Of a stretch of DNA of 64,000 nucleotides, positions 1-13,009 are shown in pieces; position 1 is the first letter of the stretch, and each line of letters begins with the position of its first letter. Under the pieces are notes generated by a model. That model was given only the letters and a program-made list of their open reading frames with translations. It did not search any database and was not told where the DNA came from. A program made the position numbers and the translations under genes. The stretch is from Rostratula benghalensis. Its lineage: Eukaryota; Chordata; Aves; Charadriiformes; Rostratulidae. The stretch is taken from assembly GCA_013399305.1 (NCBI GenBank), contig VXAI01000090.1:2679405-2743404 (forward strand), written 5' to 3'.

Positions 1-209
1 CTCGCTTCCCTCCCGCGGGCCGAGGTTTCGCCGAGGGATGGGTGGAGACAAGGCTGCCGCAGTCCTGGGCTCGGCTTGAATTTTCTGTAAAGCCTCTGCC
101 CGGCTAAAGGCAAGGCAGGGCGGCCTTCCCCCCGCCAGAAACGACGGGATGGGCCGGGGGCAACCCAGCCTCCCCGCCCCCCTCCTCGGGGACCAGCAGC
201 ATCTCTTAC
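1..209 (-). other. DST: DST intron following the isoform first exon (partial)
   Basis: Sequence downstream (minus strand) of the GTAAGAG donor is GC-rich and non-coding as far as can be read. The window edge cuts this intron. Small open frames here are by-products of GC richness. Confidence 0.7.
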
Positions 210-390
210 CTCGGCTCCTTGAGCGACCTGAAAAGACGGATTTGATGGGATGCCTCCCCTTCTGGAGCCTGCGGTGCCAGCAGCAGAAGAATAAAATCGT
301 GGCGATGGTCCCCAGCAGCAGCAGGAGCAAGAAGAGGGCGCACTGGATGCTGTAGGGTCTCAGCAGGACCAGGAAAGCCGCGGCGATCAT
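210..390 (-). CDS. DST: Dystonin, first coding exon of the transmembrane isoform
   Basis: Reading the minus strand, ATG lies at 390-388 and the open frame runs 60 codons plus one base to a GTAAGAG donor just below 210. The peptide begins MIAAAFLVLLRPYSIQCALF and continues with a leucine-rich hydrophobic stretch, about residues 15-37. A cysteine/tryptophan turn and a basic tail ending SGRSRSR follow. I recognise this as the N-terminus of the DST (BPAG1) isoform-2 type, which anchors this giant actin/microtubule/intermediate-filament linker to perinuclear membranes. The phase-1 end fits joining to a downstream exon beginning with Asp, as in mammals. The rest of DST lies to the left of the window. 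Only this one of several alternative DST first exons is present. The start is set by the match to the mammalian isoform. Confidence 0.95.
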
Positions 391-597
391 GGCTCAAGCG
401 CCCGCCTGCCCCTGTGCCGGCGCGGGTCTGCGGCGAGCAGCGGCGGCGGCGGCGTGGGGGGGCCGGGCAGCGCCGGGCAGCCTCTCCCCCCGCCAGCGGG
501 GCGGGCATCGCCGCCGGCACGGCGCTGCTGGAGCCGGCGGCCGAGCGGGAGGGAGGCGGAGGGAAGGAGGAGGAGGAGCGGGATGAGATTCAGGCCG

Positions 598-607
598 TGA
601 CTCAGCA
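598..607 (+). promoter_or_regulatory. AP-1/NF-E2 (NRF2/BACH-type) element
   Basis: TGACTCAGCA is an exact match to the NF-E2/antioxidant-response-like consensus (a TPA element extended by GCA). It lies in the CpG island about 208 bp upstream of the DST ATG. Occupancy is unknown, and a 10-bp match can arise by chance. Confidence 0.45.
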
Positions 608-869
608 GCGGCGGCGGCAGCAGCGGGGGCTTCCCCCCGGCACACACACACGCACCCCCATACACACTCCCTGCGCGGCGGGGCGGGAGGGAGAGGCGCG
701 GAGGGGTGGGCGCCCGCGGGCACCGGCGGGGCGGGGCCGGGCCGGGAGGGGCGGGGCGGGGCGCCGCATGGCAGCCGGGAGAAGGAGGAGGAGGAGGAAG
801 AAGGGGAGGAAGGAGAAGGAGAAGAAGGTGTGGGTGCCGGTGCCGGGAAGGAGAGAGGAGCACGGAGCA

Positions 870-955
870 ACCCGGCGCCGGGACTTGGTTGGGGCGGCCG
901 GTGACATCACGCGCTGGAGCTGCTGCAGAAGGAGGCGGAAAATGGCTGCTGCGAG
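870..955 (+). promoter_or_regulatory. BEND6: Candidate BEND6 promoter and non-coding exon 1 donor
   Basis: A CRE-like site (902-909) is followed by GCGGAAAATGGCTGC, typical of ETS plus YY1 sites at CpG-island start sites. A splice-donor-like GAG|GTACC follows, which would end an exon at 955. If joined to the acceptor at 13009, the ATG at 942 opens a short upstream frame that stops just before the BEND6 ATG, so exon 1 would be non-coding. Other donors, such as near 1214, are possible. Confidence 0.4.
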
Positions 956-1350
956 GTACCGGGAGGGGGGGAGGGGGCGCGGGGGGTGTGCGACGACGCG
1001 GAGACCCACGGGGATCCGTGGTCGGGGACGGCGGGGAAAGAGGGGCCGTCCCCCCGCTCCTGCTGGGAGGTGGAAGCGGCGGCGGCGGCAGCGGGAAGGA
1101 GGGTCCGCAGCAGACCCTGTGCCCCCGACCGCGGCCAGTTTGGTGGTAAAGCTGCCACGGGGCGTGGGAGGGATGGGGAAACGTTACGGAGAGAGATGCG
1201 TCCTAACCTAACAAGGTGACCAGGGTCCTCGTGGTGGCCCCGCGTTTGTGATGCTGGGGGCGACAGCTGAGCGCGGGAGGGCTCGGGACGCGGCACGTCG
1301 TCGGCTTCCCTTCGTGGTGGGCGCTGGTACGCGCACCGTGTGAGGGACCC

Positions 1351-1429
1351 CACGGACCGGGCGGTGGGTTAATTAACCACGGACCGGGCGGTGGGTTAAT
1401 TAACCACGGACCGGGCGGTGGGTTAATTA
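1351..1429. repeat. Minisatellite, 27-bp unit, about 2.9 copies
   Basis: Three near-identical head-to-tail units start at 1351, 1378 and 1405. Each contains CACGGACCGGGCGGTGGG followed by TTAATTAAC. The array marks the edge of the CpG island. Each of the first two units carries the palindrome TTAATTAA. Confidence 0.95.
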
Positions 1430-2973
1430 GCACCGACCTGCGGGCCGCGGGGGAAGCTGCCTCGACGCAGGGAAGGCGGCATCATCGCCGTGTATATACA
1501 CGTACCCGGAGAGCACCGGTGCCGACTACGGACATCCCTTCCTGCTGCAGAAAACGGCAACGTGCTGCAGCAGATGTCACCTCCCCGTGCTGTCCCTCGG
1601 CCCCCTGGTCGGAGTCCGTGTATCGCATCGTGTAGCATGAAAGTCCTGCATCTACCCGTTGCTAACGCAGATAATGACAAGGGCTCGTCCCTGTCGCTGG
1701 TACTACTGCTGTAGCCCTTACTTTCAGGGTGCTCCGACCTTTCAAAGACTCTTTCAGAGGTCTTTGAAAATGCAGTTCTAAACTCCTTCGTACACACTAA
1801 CACACACACCCCAAAAAAAAGTCACATGCTGAAAATATATCCAGGTACGGTTCTTCAGTGTTGTGCTTGCCTGTGTCACTGGGGGGGGGAAGTTATGCTA
1901 ATTTGCTAATTCAGGACAAAATTCATCATCTCTTCACGCATCTCTGATGTGAGCACATAAATATGGGGAACGTTTCTGAAACTTTATAGAAATAATGCAA
2001 ATTTCTGTGTAAACTTCAGAGTAATATTGAAATGTTACGGGACTGCCGTAAAACTATATGGAAAAGCATATAAACTACAAAATACACAAGCTGGAAGGAC
2101 AGAGAGGGAAATGTAGCTGTGGAAGCTTAAATAGGAACAGGAAAAAAAGACCCCTAGTATCCTAAAATTAGAATATTAAAATCAATTTATCACTGAGCTT
2201 TACCCTTAATGTTAGGGAAATCTATTTTCATTGAAATATTCTCTTAATACTGGGGGAGAGGGGTAAGTAAAGAAAGAAAAAAAAAATTATTTGCTTTCAC
2301 GTCTATAATGTTTTATTCAGGGAATCTTGTGTCATTTCATACTATTGGCCAACATAGTGAGCAGAAATAGCCTGTCCTGGTAGTTTATAAAATGGGAAGT
2401 TGCTACACTGCAGCCTTTGATTCCAAGCTTTCTCTCACTGCCTCTGAACTGGCAAATGCTTATAAGGTTGCGTAGCATCACATGGCGCAATATTGAAATC
2501 TTTCCTAATACCGCAGTACACTGCAGTAAAGTGGTTTTAATGCAGATTACCTGGAAATTATTCAAAGGGTTCATATTACCTCGTTGTAACGCGAAGCAAA
2601 TCGGCGTGACCCTCCCGGCGACGCGCTGCCCTGCTGCAGTGCTTCCCCGCAGGGTATCGCGGGAGCAGGAAACTTTTTGACACCTTTTCGCACTGCGCTG
2701 ATTTACTGCTCCAGAATGGGATGCTGGAGGAAACGTAACACAGCAGTGACCGCCCGGTAGGCTGCGGAGAACCGAGAGGGAACAGTTATTTTCACGTTTT
2801 TCTTGGGCACCGGTGAATAAAAAATGTTTGACAGACAAATCTCTTAATGCTTGCTTGTTAGTTTAAGGTTTATAGCGTTTCCCTTCTAAGATATAGAGCC
2901 CATTGGTGTCTTGAGGATAATATTTTGCTACGAGGCTATATTTCATGACAACTGCTTTCTCTCTCTCCTTTTC

Positions 2974-2998
2974 TTTTTTTTTTTTTTTTTTTTTTTTT
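2974..2998. repeat. Poly-T tract
   Basis: An uninterrupted run of about 25 T preceded by a CT-rich stretch. This is a simple repeat. No recognisable retroelement body was seen next to it. Confidence 0.9.
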
Positions 2999-5900
2999 CC
3001 CTTTTCCAAATGCAAACAAGAGCAGAGTTTAGCACAAGAAATGCTGACAGGCGTGATTTTTAAGAGAGCTGCTGCTCCAGGCTCCTGAGTCAACCTTCTC
3101 CCATGTATATCAAGCCGCTGCTCTGGCTTGCTTTGTATTCATTACTGCTCTGTCTTTGTTAAATACTGCAGTGTTTGGTATTATGATTAAAATATTATTT
3201 CCGTGGTAAATAAAGTTTAAGCTGCTGAAGTTATTTCACATTAAAAATAAGCAAACTATATGTGGGCAGATTTATTTTTTTTCCCCAGATAGTAATAAAG
3301 AGAAATTTTAAAAGTTCTAGAAATATAGCATTTTTAATCTAAGCTTCTTTACAGAATGTTTTTCAGGGAACTTTTCATAAATGTTAAGGATGATAAACAG
3401 AGAAGAGAAAATGAATGAAGAGAGAAGGTTAAAACAAAACCATTGGCTCTCAGCTGAGATTTGACCTCAGAAGGAGAATCCCGGAGGTGAAGCCATTTCA
3501 GAGAAGAGGAAGTAAAAGAAGGTAACGAAGTCTTGAGATGTATGGTGGCAAGAGTGTGTGGAATGGCAAGGCAGGTCAGAAAAGAGATCTAAGTTTTTGA
3601 GAGGCTGAAGCAAGTCTGAAAGAGCTTTATAAGCTATGAAGGCAGCCTTTCAACCCTGAAATAAATAAAGGGAACTGCTGCTGTTTCAGAGTACGTGTGA
3701 TGTGGCCACACTTCTACGGACATGGGAGAAGATAGGAGGTAACACCCTGCAGATGCTTGTTTTGGGAAAGCCAGAGGCGTAGCTGAAGTTTTTGGCAGGA
3801 GGCTTGGAAGCAGCCTTTTACTTCAGCAATGCTGAGGGGGAGGTGGTGATAATTACTTGGGCAGAGAGAAGAAAAAGGGAAGTCCTGCTTTGGAGACTCT
3901 AGAGAAAAGAGGCAACAACCAAAGGGGAAAGGGGACAGGATAGGATAGGAGGATGTTTCTCTGGCTGCAGTCACTCTTGAATGCAGTTATTTACCTATTT
4001 TCCCAGGTTGTGGGAGGGAGGAGAACAGCAAGGAAATCATGTCAAACTTCTGCAGTTTAATGGAAGAGTTGAGCAGAGAATGTGCTGTAGCAGCAGAGCA
4101 GCCCTCCTGCAGGGAGACAAGGCAGTGCTGACCTAAAATATTCTATCATCCAGTCTCTCATGATAACCTGTTCTGACTAAGCAGTCTTGCGAGCAAGTCT
4201 GAAGGCAGAGATACTTTTTTCTCTTACCCTGGCCCTGTATGCAGAATTGCATTACAATTTATGGACTACTGCATAATCTTTGGTAATTTTTTGAAAGAAA
4301 CAAAAAATTCTAGCTGACTACCATGAGTTAGGCTGCAAGGAAGAAAAAAATTGCAAAAAGGAAATATGATGGTATTTTGGAGTGGAGAAACCACATCTGC
4401 AGAGATTTGCTGACTTCTCCCAATATGAGCTGTGGGATTCAAGGGCACTCCACACTTCTGTGAAGGCACCTCTCTGCTCCTACAGATTCAGGCCTTGAGG
4501 ACTTAATTTTGCAATTATAAGACTACTGTATCACTAAGTCGAAAGAGAAAGGTCATGTGCTTCATCTGGTGATGTGCAGATAAGAACAGGAGATGATACA
4601 TGGTATGATTTCAGAAGAATTGCTAAGGGAAAGAGTATGATCATCTCCTTTCACTGGTATGTGTATAAGCTTAAAGAACTGTGTTTCCACTAATTGATTA
4701 TAATTAAGTAAAATATTCTGCTTAAAGGACTACTTAACTGGGTAGAAGGGTTCTCTAATCATCTAATTCTTCTTAACAAAATATTTGGGGTTTTTTTTGG
4801 TTTGTTTTTTTTTTTAATCAAGCAGGAACTGAAGTAAATGTAGTAAAAACCAAAGAAGCGAGCAAAGTAAATACAGAAATTTTCACAGTATCTGAGTACT
4901 ATCAACTATATTCGATGAAATAATTCACTTTCACCCTCAATATTCTACTCTACTCTAAAACCACGTATTACGTGCTGTCCTCAGTGCTCTTCCTAGCAGT
5001 TTAAGCATGATGTATGAGAAGATGTTATGGGAGTGTCTGGTACATGATTAAACCTATACATTCTTGAGCTGGAAGAGTAACAATTTCCAGCTTGATATAG
5101 GCATCACATTTCAAAAAAACCTGTTATGTGAAATGATATGCTCTAAATTCAGCAGGGTTCTTGCAAATCCTTTTTTCCTGCAAAACTTGTTGTTTACTCC
5201 ATACAGTGCTTGGTATGTTTGGAAGACACAAACATTAGCATTAGTTAATTCTCACAATATTATTGAAATTAGTTAATTTTTTTCTTATTGTTGTTATTAT
5301 TAAAGATCCTTTGGAAAGAGAAGCTAAATTGTAAATGTTGATTGATATTACTATTATTCCAGTGCTACAGACTAGACCCCTCCAGGACTGGAACATTATG
5401 CCGTCTGCAGGTGTCTTAGGTGACCACATAAAACCAAATTCCTGCCTCTATATATAGGAGTTATTGTCCTTATTTTGCACATTCATCAGCTTGCATGCTT
5501 TGATTCCCTCTGTTTATTAAACTGAATGTAAATCGATCAGAGTACGAGCTATGCAGTTGCACACTCACAGCTTGCACCATTGCTGGAAAAATGCTGGCAG
5601 GAATTCTGTAGGCATAAATTAACTTTGCGGACAGAGAGGCTGCTCTTGAGTCTAGATGAAAATATACTGCTAAAGCTCCTATGGTGTTGTTTGGGTTTTT
5701 TTTTAATTATTCCTACAGCAGTTGTATGCCCCTTTGTCCTTGGTTAAAATTTGCTCTGTATTCATTTTTTGGCAGTGTTTAATGTAGCAGTTGTCAATCT
5801 GAATGTGGCCTTGCACCCCAGAGGGAATTGCACTTCATTAGTATTTTATGTATATAATTGGAAGTTGTTTAAGGATTGTTTCAGAATGATACACAACACT

Positions 5901-8900
5901 GGTCATTCAGCTCTTACATTAATTTATAAAGTTAGGTTGAACTACATACGCTAAAAAGACATATAATTTTGCAGGAGGGGAAAAATAGCTTTAATAAGGT
6001 TTGAGGTTCTTATCCTTTTTGTCAATTCTCCTAAGTGCACACAGAACTGCTCTTAGTTGCAGTAATATTCCCTGGTGTAAGAAAACAATGTATACGTCTC
6101 TTGTTCTAGCTCATGACCTTTAACAGTAATGCAGTTTTGGGGTTGGTTTTTTTTTTTTTTTTTCTTTTTTAACTGGAGATCAGCAAGTTCATTGCTTCCT
6201 ACCAACATGCTGCAAAAACAGAGCAATTGAAGAAGAGCTTTGGAGTAAAAGAGCAGGCACTTCGAGTATTAACCAGGCATGACTTATGATCTATCATCAC
6301 TCACCAATAACAGCCAATAAAGATATACAAGTAGAGCTAGTTCAGATGCCGCCAGCTCAACCCTGGAATTTCCTAGCTGCTATTTCACTTCTATGCTCTT
6401 AGAGTTGAAAGGAGAATGTCACCGATGGTAATGCTTTGGGGCAGCACAGCTTATCGAAAGACAGAAGATAGCTTATGCCACTTTATAAAAAGGCTAAGAT
6501 GCATCCTCTTACAAACTCTCATGTCAGGTTATCAGTGGGGTTGTTTGAACAAGTCCAATTCCAAAGTGCATTAGTTGCATATGGAATGTATGTCTGATGT
6601 TTTTTCAGCCTTTTAGGAGAAGGATACTGTTCTGTATTTGATTTGTATGTGGTCGAACTTTCCCTAATGATGTTGCCTTCCCATAAACATCTTTAGACAA
6701 AGTAAGTGAACACATCACTGGTATTTAGGCAATATAATTTGGGAGCTGTTAAGAATTGTTGTGTTGAATTACCCAAGCCAGCTCAGAATGAGTACAGCTA
6801 AGTGGTGGATTATACAGAGCCATGCTGACTTGTTTCTCCTCCCAGGCTACTTACTGCTTCTAAGAGTTTGGATGTATTAACCTGCATGGAGAGAGCTTTC
6901 ATGTGACTAATCTAATTCCTGTAGCTTAGGTATCTTGTCCAGTTCAATAAATAAACTGATTTTTCTTGGTCTGTGTATTAATACATTTTGTTGAGTGTGG
7001 CATTTGCAAACAAGCAAATCAAAGTGGGTATTAGTTTTCCATCTGTCAGCTGTGAAATAGCTACTTAATAAAGATACTAATCCGTGATGTAGAATTAAGA
7101 TAACCTCTTGTGTCTTGTTATTTGGCATCTTGTTATCTTTATGGGGATCTTTAATTGAGTGTGGGATTAAAATACAGGTAAATACATGTATGCAGTTTAT
7201 AGGTATGTGAGGTATCTAAGCTCCTATTTAAACTCAGTTCATTCATTAACACCCAGAGAACAATTCACTAAATTTATGTGTTGGGTGCTATTTGAGGTGC
7301 CTGAAGTTACTAACCACCCTCACGAGCCTGGAAGTGGATCTTAGGCCCTATGTGAGGTATGTGCCCATCAGAACAGGCAGTTGGAGGCCAGGGTAATAAT
7401 TTATGGTATCTAAGACTGCACCATGCATTTATTTTCAGGCAACTGCATTGAGCCCTAGAGCATTTGAAATAAACTGAATTGCTCTCCAGGGGGCTTTAAT
7501 TGTGTTCAACAGGGGCTTGACTCATGAATGTTGGAGTTGCTCGAGGCTGAGACATCTCCAAAGGGACAGCAGTTATGATAAAAGACCTGTGGGAGACTTG
7601 CACTTCTGGAGTAGCAGCTGAAGGCCAAGCAGAATACCAGAGGACACTGGGGCTAGAAACCTACATTTAGGAAGCCAAACTGATCCCTAGATCTTCATGT
7701 TTTACTGTTAGTTGAATAAATTATTAGTTAGAACAAAAGTTTAGCACTTCCAGGCATACTAAATATACCTGTTTTAAAAATTTGTTATTCATCCTTTCCT
7801 ATCACTCAGTGTTACAAATGAAATTAATGGTTTGATGTAGAAATCAGAGTTTTTCCAATAAACTTATTCAAGCTTTTGATTTAAGCCATGGACCTGCAAA
7901 GGACTTTGGCATACTTAGGTATTAGTGTTATTTTATAGAACTTCTAGGTTGCTGAAATGCACAGCATGGAAGACACTACTGTGAAAAATAATATTGACTT
8001 CATTAATTCTTAAGGCCACTTAAATGGATTTTAGCATGTGGGATAAGGTATGGGCCAAATTCTGCATATAATCACGTGGGTTGCAAATGCTGCTGAGGCT
8101 TTGAAGTCAACAAGACAATATGGCTAAATAAGGCCAGAAGATGTTGCTTTCTCATGAATACCATCAAGTCTATAGAGAAATATGTCAGATTATTTCATAG
8201 ATAGTCACACCGGGATAGCGATCTACAGTCAGGAAGTGAGCTGTTTCATATCAGTAATAAAAATCATGTAGTTTTATCTTTCCTGTGGAAGACAAGTGTG
8301 ATCACTTCTGTGCATTTATAGCCTTGAAAATTGCAATAATGTTCTGATAGATGCTCCCCCAGATCTCCAGCTGAATTTGGAACACAGTGGTATTGATGAT
8401 TCTGGAAAATCTGTACTCTGTGTTTCTTAGCTGAGAGCAGCAGATTTGTGCTTCTAAGTCACATTTTCCCATAAAGTGACTAAGTTATCACACTATAAAT
8501 CTTTTGAGCAGTAACAACAATTCTGCATTCTTCTGACAGCACCTAATTCCACTGAAATTATTAGTAAATCTTACACTGTTTTCAGGGGATGTAATGTTTA
8601 TATATGGTCGCCTCATACACCCGCTAGAGAACTCAAGAGTTTTGCACCAGCATTGTATTTGATGTCCTGACAAATTCAGTGTAAAATGCCACAGTCTTAA
8701 GTAACACAAACCAAATTTGTGACTACCACTCAATCTACTGAATTTGAGATAAATAATTTTGAGTGAGGAAGATTAATTTCTAGCATGGTTAAAGGCTAGA
8801 AATTTGGGGGGGGGGTTGGAGAGGTTTCTTTTGTTGTAGTTTTTTGGGGGTTTTTTTGTCCCAAGGAAAACTAGCATTGTCAAAGGCTGAACTTAGAGCA

Positions 8901-10693
8901 TAGATTACATAAAATGTTAGCATTTTATTATGGAACTGCATGGTTGTGGTACAGTTTCTTGTTTTGCTGAGATCAGTGGCAAAGCCCTGTTTTAACCCAC
9001 AGCAGAATCAGGCCTATTGGCCCCAGTGGACCTGCCATTTCATGTTGTAAATGTGTAATACTTTATGCTGCCTTTTCTGAAAGGAAAGAGAAGTAATGGC
9101 CTGAGCGTGCCATCTGCCTGCTCTCCAGCTGAATGGAACAGATTATGCCAGTCAAAGGGTGTCATGTCTTTAAATGACTTCTGCTTTTTTTTTTTTTTTC
9201 CTTTGTTCTGGCTTTTTGGGTTGCTTAGTAACAATATTCTGTGCACAAATTTGTAGCATCTGTGCAGAAAGTGAGGTGTTAACATGTTTGTAAAAATTAA
9301 GAGCCTAATTAATATTTCCTCTGCAGAGCTCTAAAATTAAATGGTTCCTTCCTTTCTTTTTCCCTTTTTTCCCCCCTTTCTACAGATTACCAGCTTTTAG
9401 AAAAAGTAAAGACAGCTGTGTGTCTTAGAACAGTGGTAAATCATAAATTTGCATTTCAGTACCCTTCAAATAGGTAGCTAGTGTTTTCAAATAAAGAATA
9501 TAGCAGAATGAAGTAACTCGCAAAACATAAGTGGCTTTCAAAGGTCATGTAATTTTGTCTCTGTGGTTAGTAGCTGCACACAGGGTAATGTCTATGAATG
9601 ATTATATACCTTCCAATTAAATCACTGAACAAAGCACTCAGTGTCAGAAATCTTACTTTGTGACTTGCATAACTGTGTTAGAAAGCTTTAAAACAGGGAA
9701 CTGGATACACTTTAACAGGCTTCATACTCCACCCTTTTGGCTCCCTATAGCAGAAGGTCTACTGGAATCTATCCTACTATTCAAAGTCTATTCAAAATTA
9801 GAAGAAGCTAATACTGGGTGGGTTGTACCAAGCCAGCTTCTATAAGGAGACATACCTACCCCTGTATAGTCACTGAGTAGTCAGTGGAGAGAAATAGGCA
9901 CTCCCAGACAGTAAGTCATCTGCTGTCTTTTAGATACGTGTCTTTGGTTGAGATGAATCACCTCTCCCTCTGCGGTGACTGACCCAAACGTGGCTAGACA
10001 GCCTCTCACTTTTAAGGCAGTAAAAGTTTGGTAAGATTAATCCCACTTCCCAAGATTTTAAATTTTTTTTTTTCCTGATGATATAGTAAATTTCACCTTT
10101 GATATCTTTTAGCAAATTAAACATTTTAGAAGGAGCAATCCTGACTGGTTCACATTGGCTCCAGTGGGAGAACAGGGTGAGAAAACATTGTGTGACTTCT
10201 CTTCCAGCAAGTGAAGTATTTTACCGTTCCTTTTCTTCATTAAAGACATTTTGTTCTAGCTTTCCATTCCCTTTAATCACTGGCTAGAGATGATGCCAGG
10301 AGACAGTTAGGTATTATCCCCAGGGCTTGTGAATTGTCACAGTAAATTCTGTGGAAAGAGGAAAGGCACAGTTTGATTAATGTCTGTCGGGTGAGTTGAA
10401 GCCATAGCTCTACAACAGGAAAATAGTAACAATCAACTATTGCACTCCGTTCCTTTTATTTGGCAATGATGCAATAGTTCTGTTACTTTATGTATGATGC
10501 AAGCAGTTGAGTTGATGCCCAGCAGAGCTGCAGCAGAAGAGCGGGGACCTGGCCAGTTGCCATTGCTGCCCCACAACTGCTTTCCTGCCTTGGTCCTTTC
10601 AAAAGCAGCAGGAGCAACAAGAATGAGCACAAGCCTTAGAAAGCTGCTGGGAAGCTTTTGGACTTGTACTGGGAGGTGAAGGAGCCGATCAGA

Positions 10694-10868
10694 GTCACAG
10701 AATGGTAGGAGTTGGAAGGGATCTTTGGAGATCATCTAGTCCAATGCCCTGCCAAAGCAGGTTCACGTAGAGCAGGTTCACCCAGAGCAGCCTGAAGGGG
10801 AATGCATCCAGGTAGGTTTTGAGTATCTCTGGAGAAGGAGATTCCTCAACCTCAGCCCCATCCCTCCT
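10694..10868 (-). mobile_element. CR1 LINE 3' tail fragment
   Basis: The plus strand reads TCACAGAATGGT, then TTGGAAGGGATC, then ATCTAGTCCAATGCCCTG. This is the reverse complement of the 3' end of avian CR1, so the element lies on the minus strand, strongly 5'-truncated. The upstream part (10760-10868) is diverged. Confidence 0.85.
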
Positions 10869-12514
10869 CCCATAACTGTTTGGGAAATCCACTCCTTATT
10901 TCTCTCAGCATCTCATGCAGCTTATATTTTAACTTGGCAGCTATTGAGACACTTGGTGAAACCAGTTTAGCTGTTTACTGGTACACCCTCCCACCGCAGG
11001 CAAGAATCCTGACAGCTCAAAAGAGCTTTATAGACAATGGAGACAAATTGCTGAGCTCCGAGTCCTGCCATGACCATGGTGAAGGTTGTTCCTAGCTTCG
11101 AGTGGTGGGATGGATGCCCAGCGTGACAGCATACATAGCTATTTTAAATCTGGTATATTGTTGTTCAGACAAACATGCCATTTCATTTTGGACCTCACCT
11201 ATCTCTAATGAGGTCTCTGTGCTGAAACTTTTCTTCCTTTGGGTTCTGCTTTTTCTCTGTGTTTATTCATTTGAATGATCCCTGTCTGTGGTTTGAGGAT
11301 CCACTCAGCATGGATTGGTGGCAGAATGAGTCTTCCAGCAATTCTCACTTGGCACAGACAGATATTCAGGCTGCTTCCTCTCCAGCATTTAAATGGGATG
11401 GATGTTTCCCAGTCTTTCTAACTGTCTTAAAAGAAAATAAATGTGAATTCTTGCAAACGCAGTCTCCTTTCTCCAGCAGGGTAGTACTTAACAATCCTAC
11501 TGCTATCACACGCAACACATTCTGCATAAAAGCATGATTTAATACTCTTTTTAATGGTGATTTCATATGCTGCTTGCCTCATTGTACCAGTAAACATGTT
11601 GACAAGCATGCAGCTGTCTTTTGCAAATTAACGAGCTCACCCCTGTGTGAAAAGGCAGCTCTGTTGAGGTGTAGCAGAGACATGGTGAAGAGTAGTGAGC
11701 TGGGCTTCTGAAAACGAATTGACATTGCATCTTAGAGCACTACAGCTAGATTTTCTCACTTTGACATAATAACCCCGCATAATTCTCCTTTCCTAGCTCT
11801 GAGTTACCTTTCTGACAGCCTCTGCATGAGGCACTAGATTTGCTTCCAACTGATTGAGGCCAAGTAAATTGCAAATCACACTGTCTCTTCTGGGAATTCA
11901 TGAGTTTTCAGCTCTGGAAAAGTACTTCATCTTATGACAGGCTAAACCACGTGTTTCTTGGAAAGAAGATCAAGGTTTGACAAAATCAGATTTTGTGTTT
12001 ATTGGTTTTATCTGATGTAATAATTTTAAAGTAGAAAATATCTTCTGTGAGTATAATGGAAACACTTAAATGATCCAGTTACATTTCCAGTAGAATTTAA
12101 TAATGTATGCTATGTTTCACACTTTTGTGTAAGGTATATTAGCTCCATTAGAAAAATAAAGCACAAAGTGTGACTTGTTCCCTTCTTTCAGTGTAGAACT
12201 TCAGCCCAGAAATTGTCTTTTGCTTCAAAAATATAGTTTTATGTAAGCAAAAGATTTAGCTGTATATTTGCGTTTGGGTTCTCCTTCTTGCCGTTATTCT
12301 TCATGAAGCAGCCCAGGTCTCTTCCAGTCCTCAGCCTGTCATTTCTTTTGTAGATCAAATTTTCCTCTGCCAGAATGTGTCATACCTCACCCAGTCAGTT
12401 GTCCTGCTTTGTTCTAGGTTGGTTTTCTGTGGCTGCAATTGTTCATCTTGCTGCCCATGAGGTGACTAAGAGCCCTGGAAGTCATGCATCCCTCTTAATG
12501 GCATGTGTAGCTAG

Positions 12515-12608
12515 TATCACGAAATCACAGACTTGTCAGACTTGGAAGGAACCTCTAGAGATCATCTAGTCCAACTCCCCTGCTAAAGCAGGATTTCCCA
12601 GAGCACAG
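12515..12608 (-). mobile_element. CR1 LINE 3' tail fragment (short)
   Basis: ATCACAGACTTGTCAGACTT, then TGGAAGGAACCTCTAGAGAT, then CATCTAGTCCAACTCCCCTG is a typical CR1 3' end in antisense. Only about 95 bp remain. Confidence 0.85.
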
Positions 12609-13009
12609 TATTTTCCTTCCTTCTAGGGAAAGTTTTTTATCACACCTGTATCTTTTAGTCAGAGGCCGGAGTGAAAACTTTTGTTGGGGCAAATGTAGCA
12701 GCAATAGAGATTCTAGCCAGGAGACAGATTAGGCATGGTAGTAATTTGGAAGCAAGGGCTTTGTGAGTGAAAGCTGTTTTCTGTGCTTAGTTTTAGAGCC
12801 AACTGCCTGATACACATGTACCGAGCAGATCATCTCCCACCTTTCAGAGGAGATATAACACACTGCTTGGCTAGTTTTCACTTCTTTATCCAGGATATTT
12901 TCATGCAAGGTAATTACCAAAATCCAGGAATAGGGGCTTTGTAAAGTATTCTTGTCATGTTTCTTTGGCATGATACAGTAACAGCTATTTTTCCTATGAC
13001 ATCCTGCAG

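Larger units (their letters stand above)
1..1480. promoter_or_regulatory. CpG island, DST/BEND6 head-to-head promoter region
   Basis: The first 1.5 kb is strongly GC- and CpG-rich and then drops sharply to AT-rich sequence. It contains the first coding exon of a DST isoform on the minus strand. Plus-strand GC boxes cluster around 728-761 (GGGGCGGGG type). A TGACTCAGCA element lies at 598-607 and a CRE-like TGACATCA at 902-909. An ETS/YY1-like GCGGAAAATGGCTGC lies at 936-950. In mammals DST and BEND6 start a few hundred bases apart in opposite directions, and this layout fits that. Start sites are inferred, not visible. Confidence 0.8.
956..13009 (+). other. BEND6: BEND6 first intron (inferred), mostly unannotated
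   Basis: AT-rich sequence between the inferred non-coding exon 1 and the first coding exon. It holds the 27-bp minisatellite, a run of about 25 T at 2974-2998, several shorter homopolymers and two short CR1 tails (10694-10868 and 12515-12608). No convincing exon, RNA gene or other element was found. If exon 1 lies elsewhere, part of this stretch is intergenic. Confidence 0.6.

Noticed and set aside
414..1211. Long arginine-rich open frame on the plus strand in the first CpG island
   Set aside because: Composition reflects GC-rich DNA with few stop codons. There are no domains or homology, and it overlaps the DST exon and promoter.
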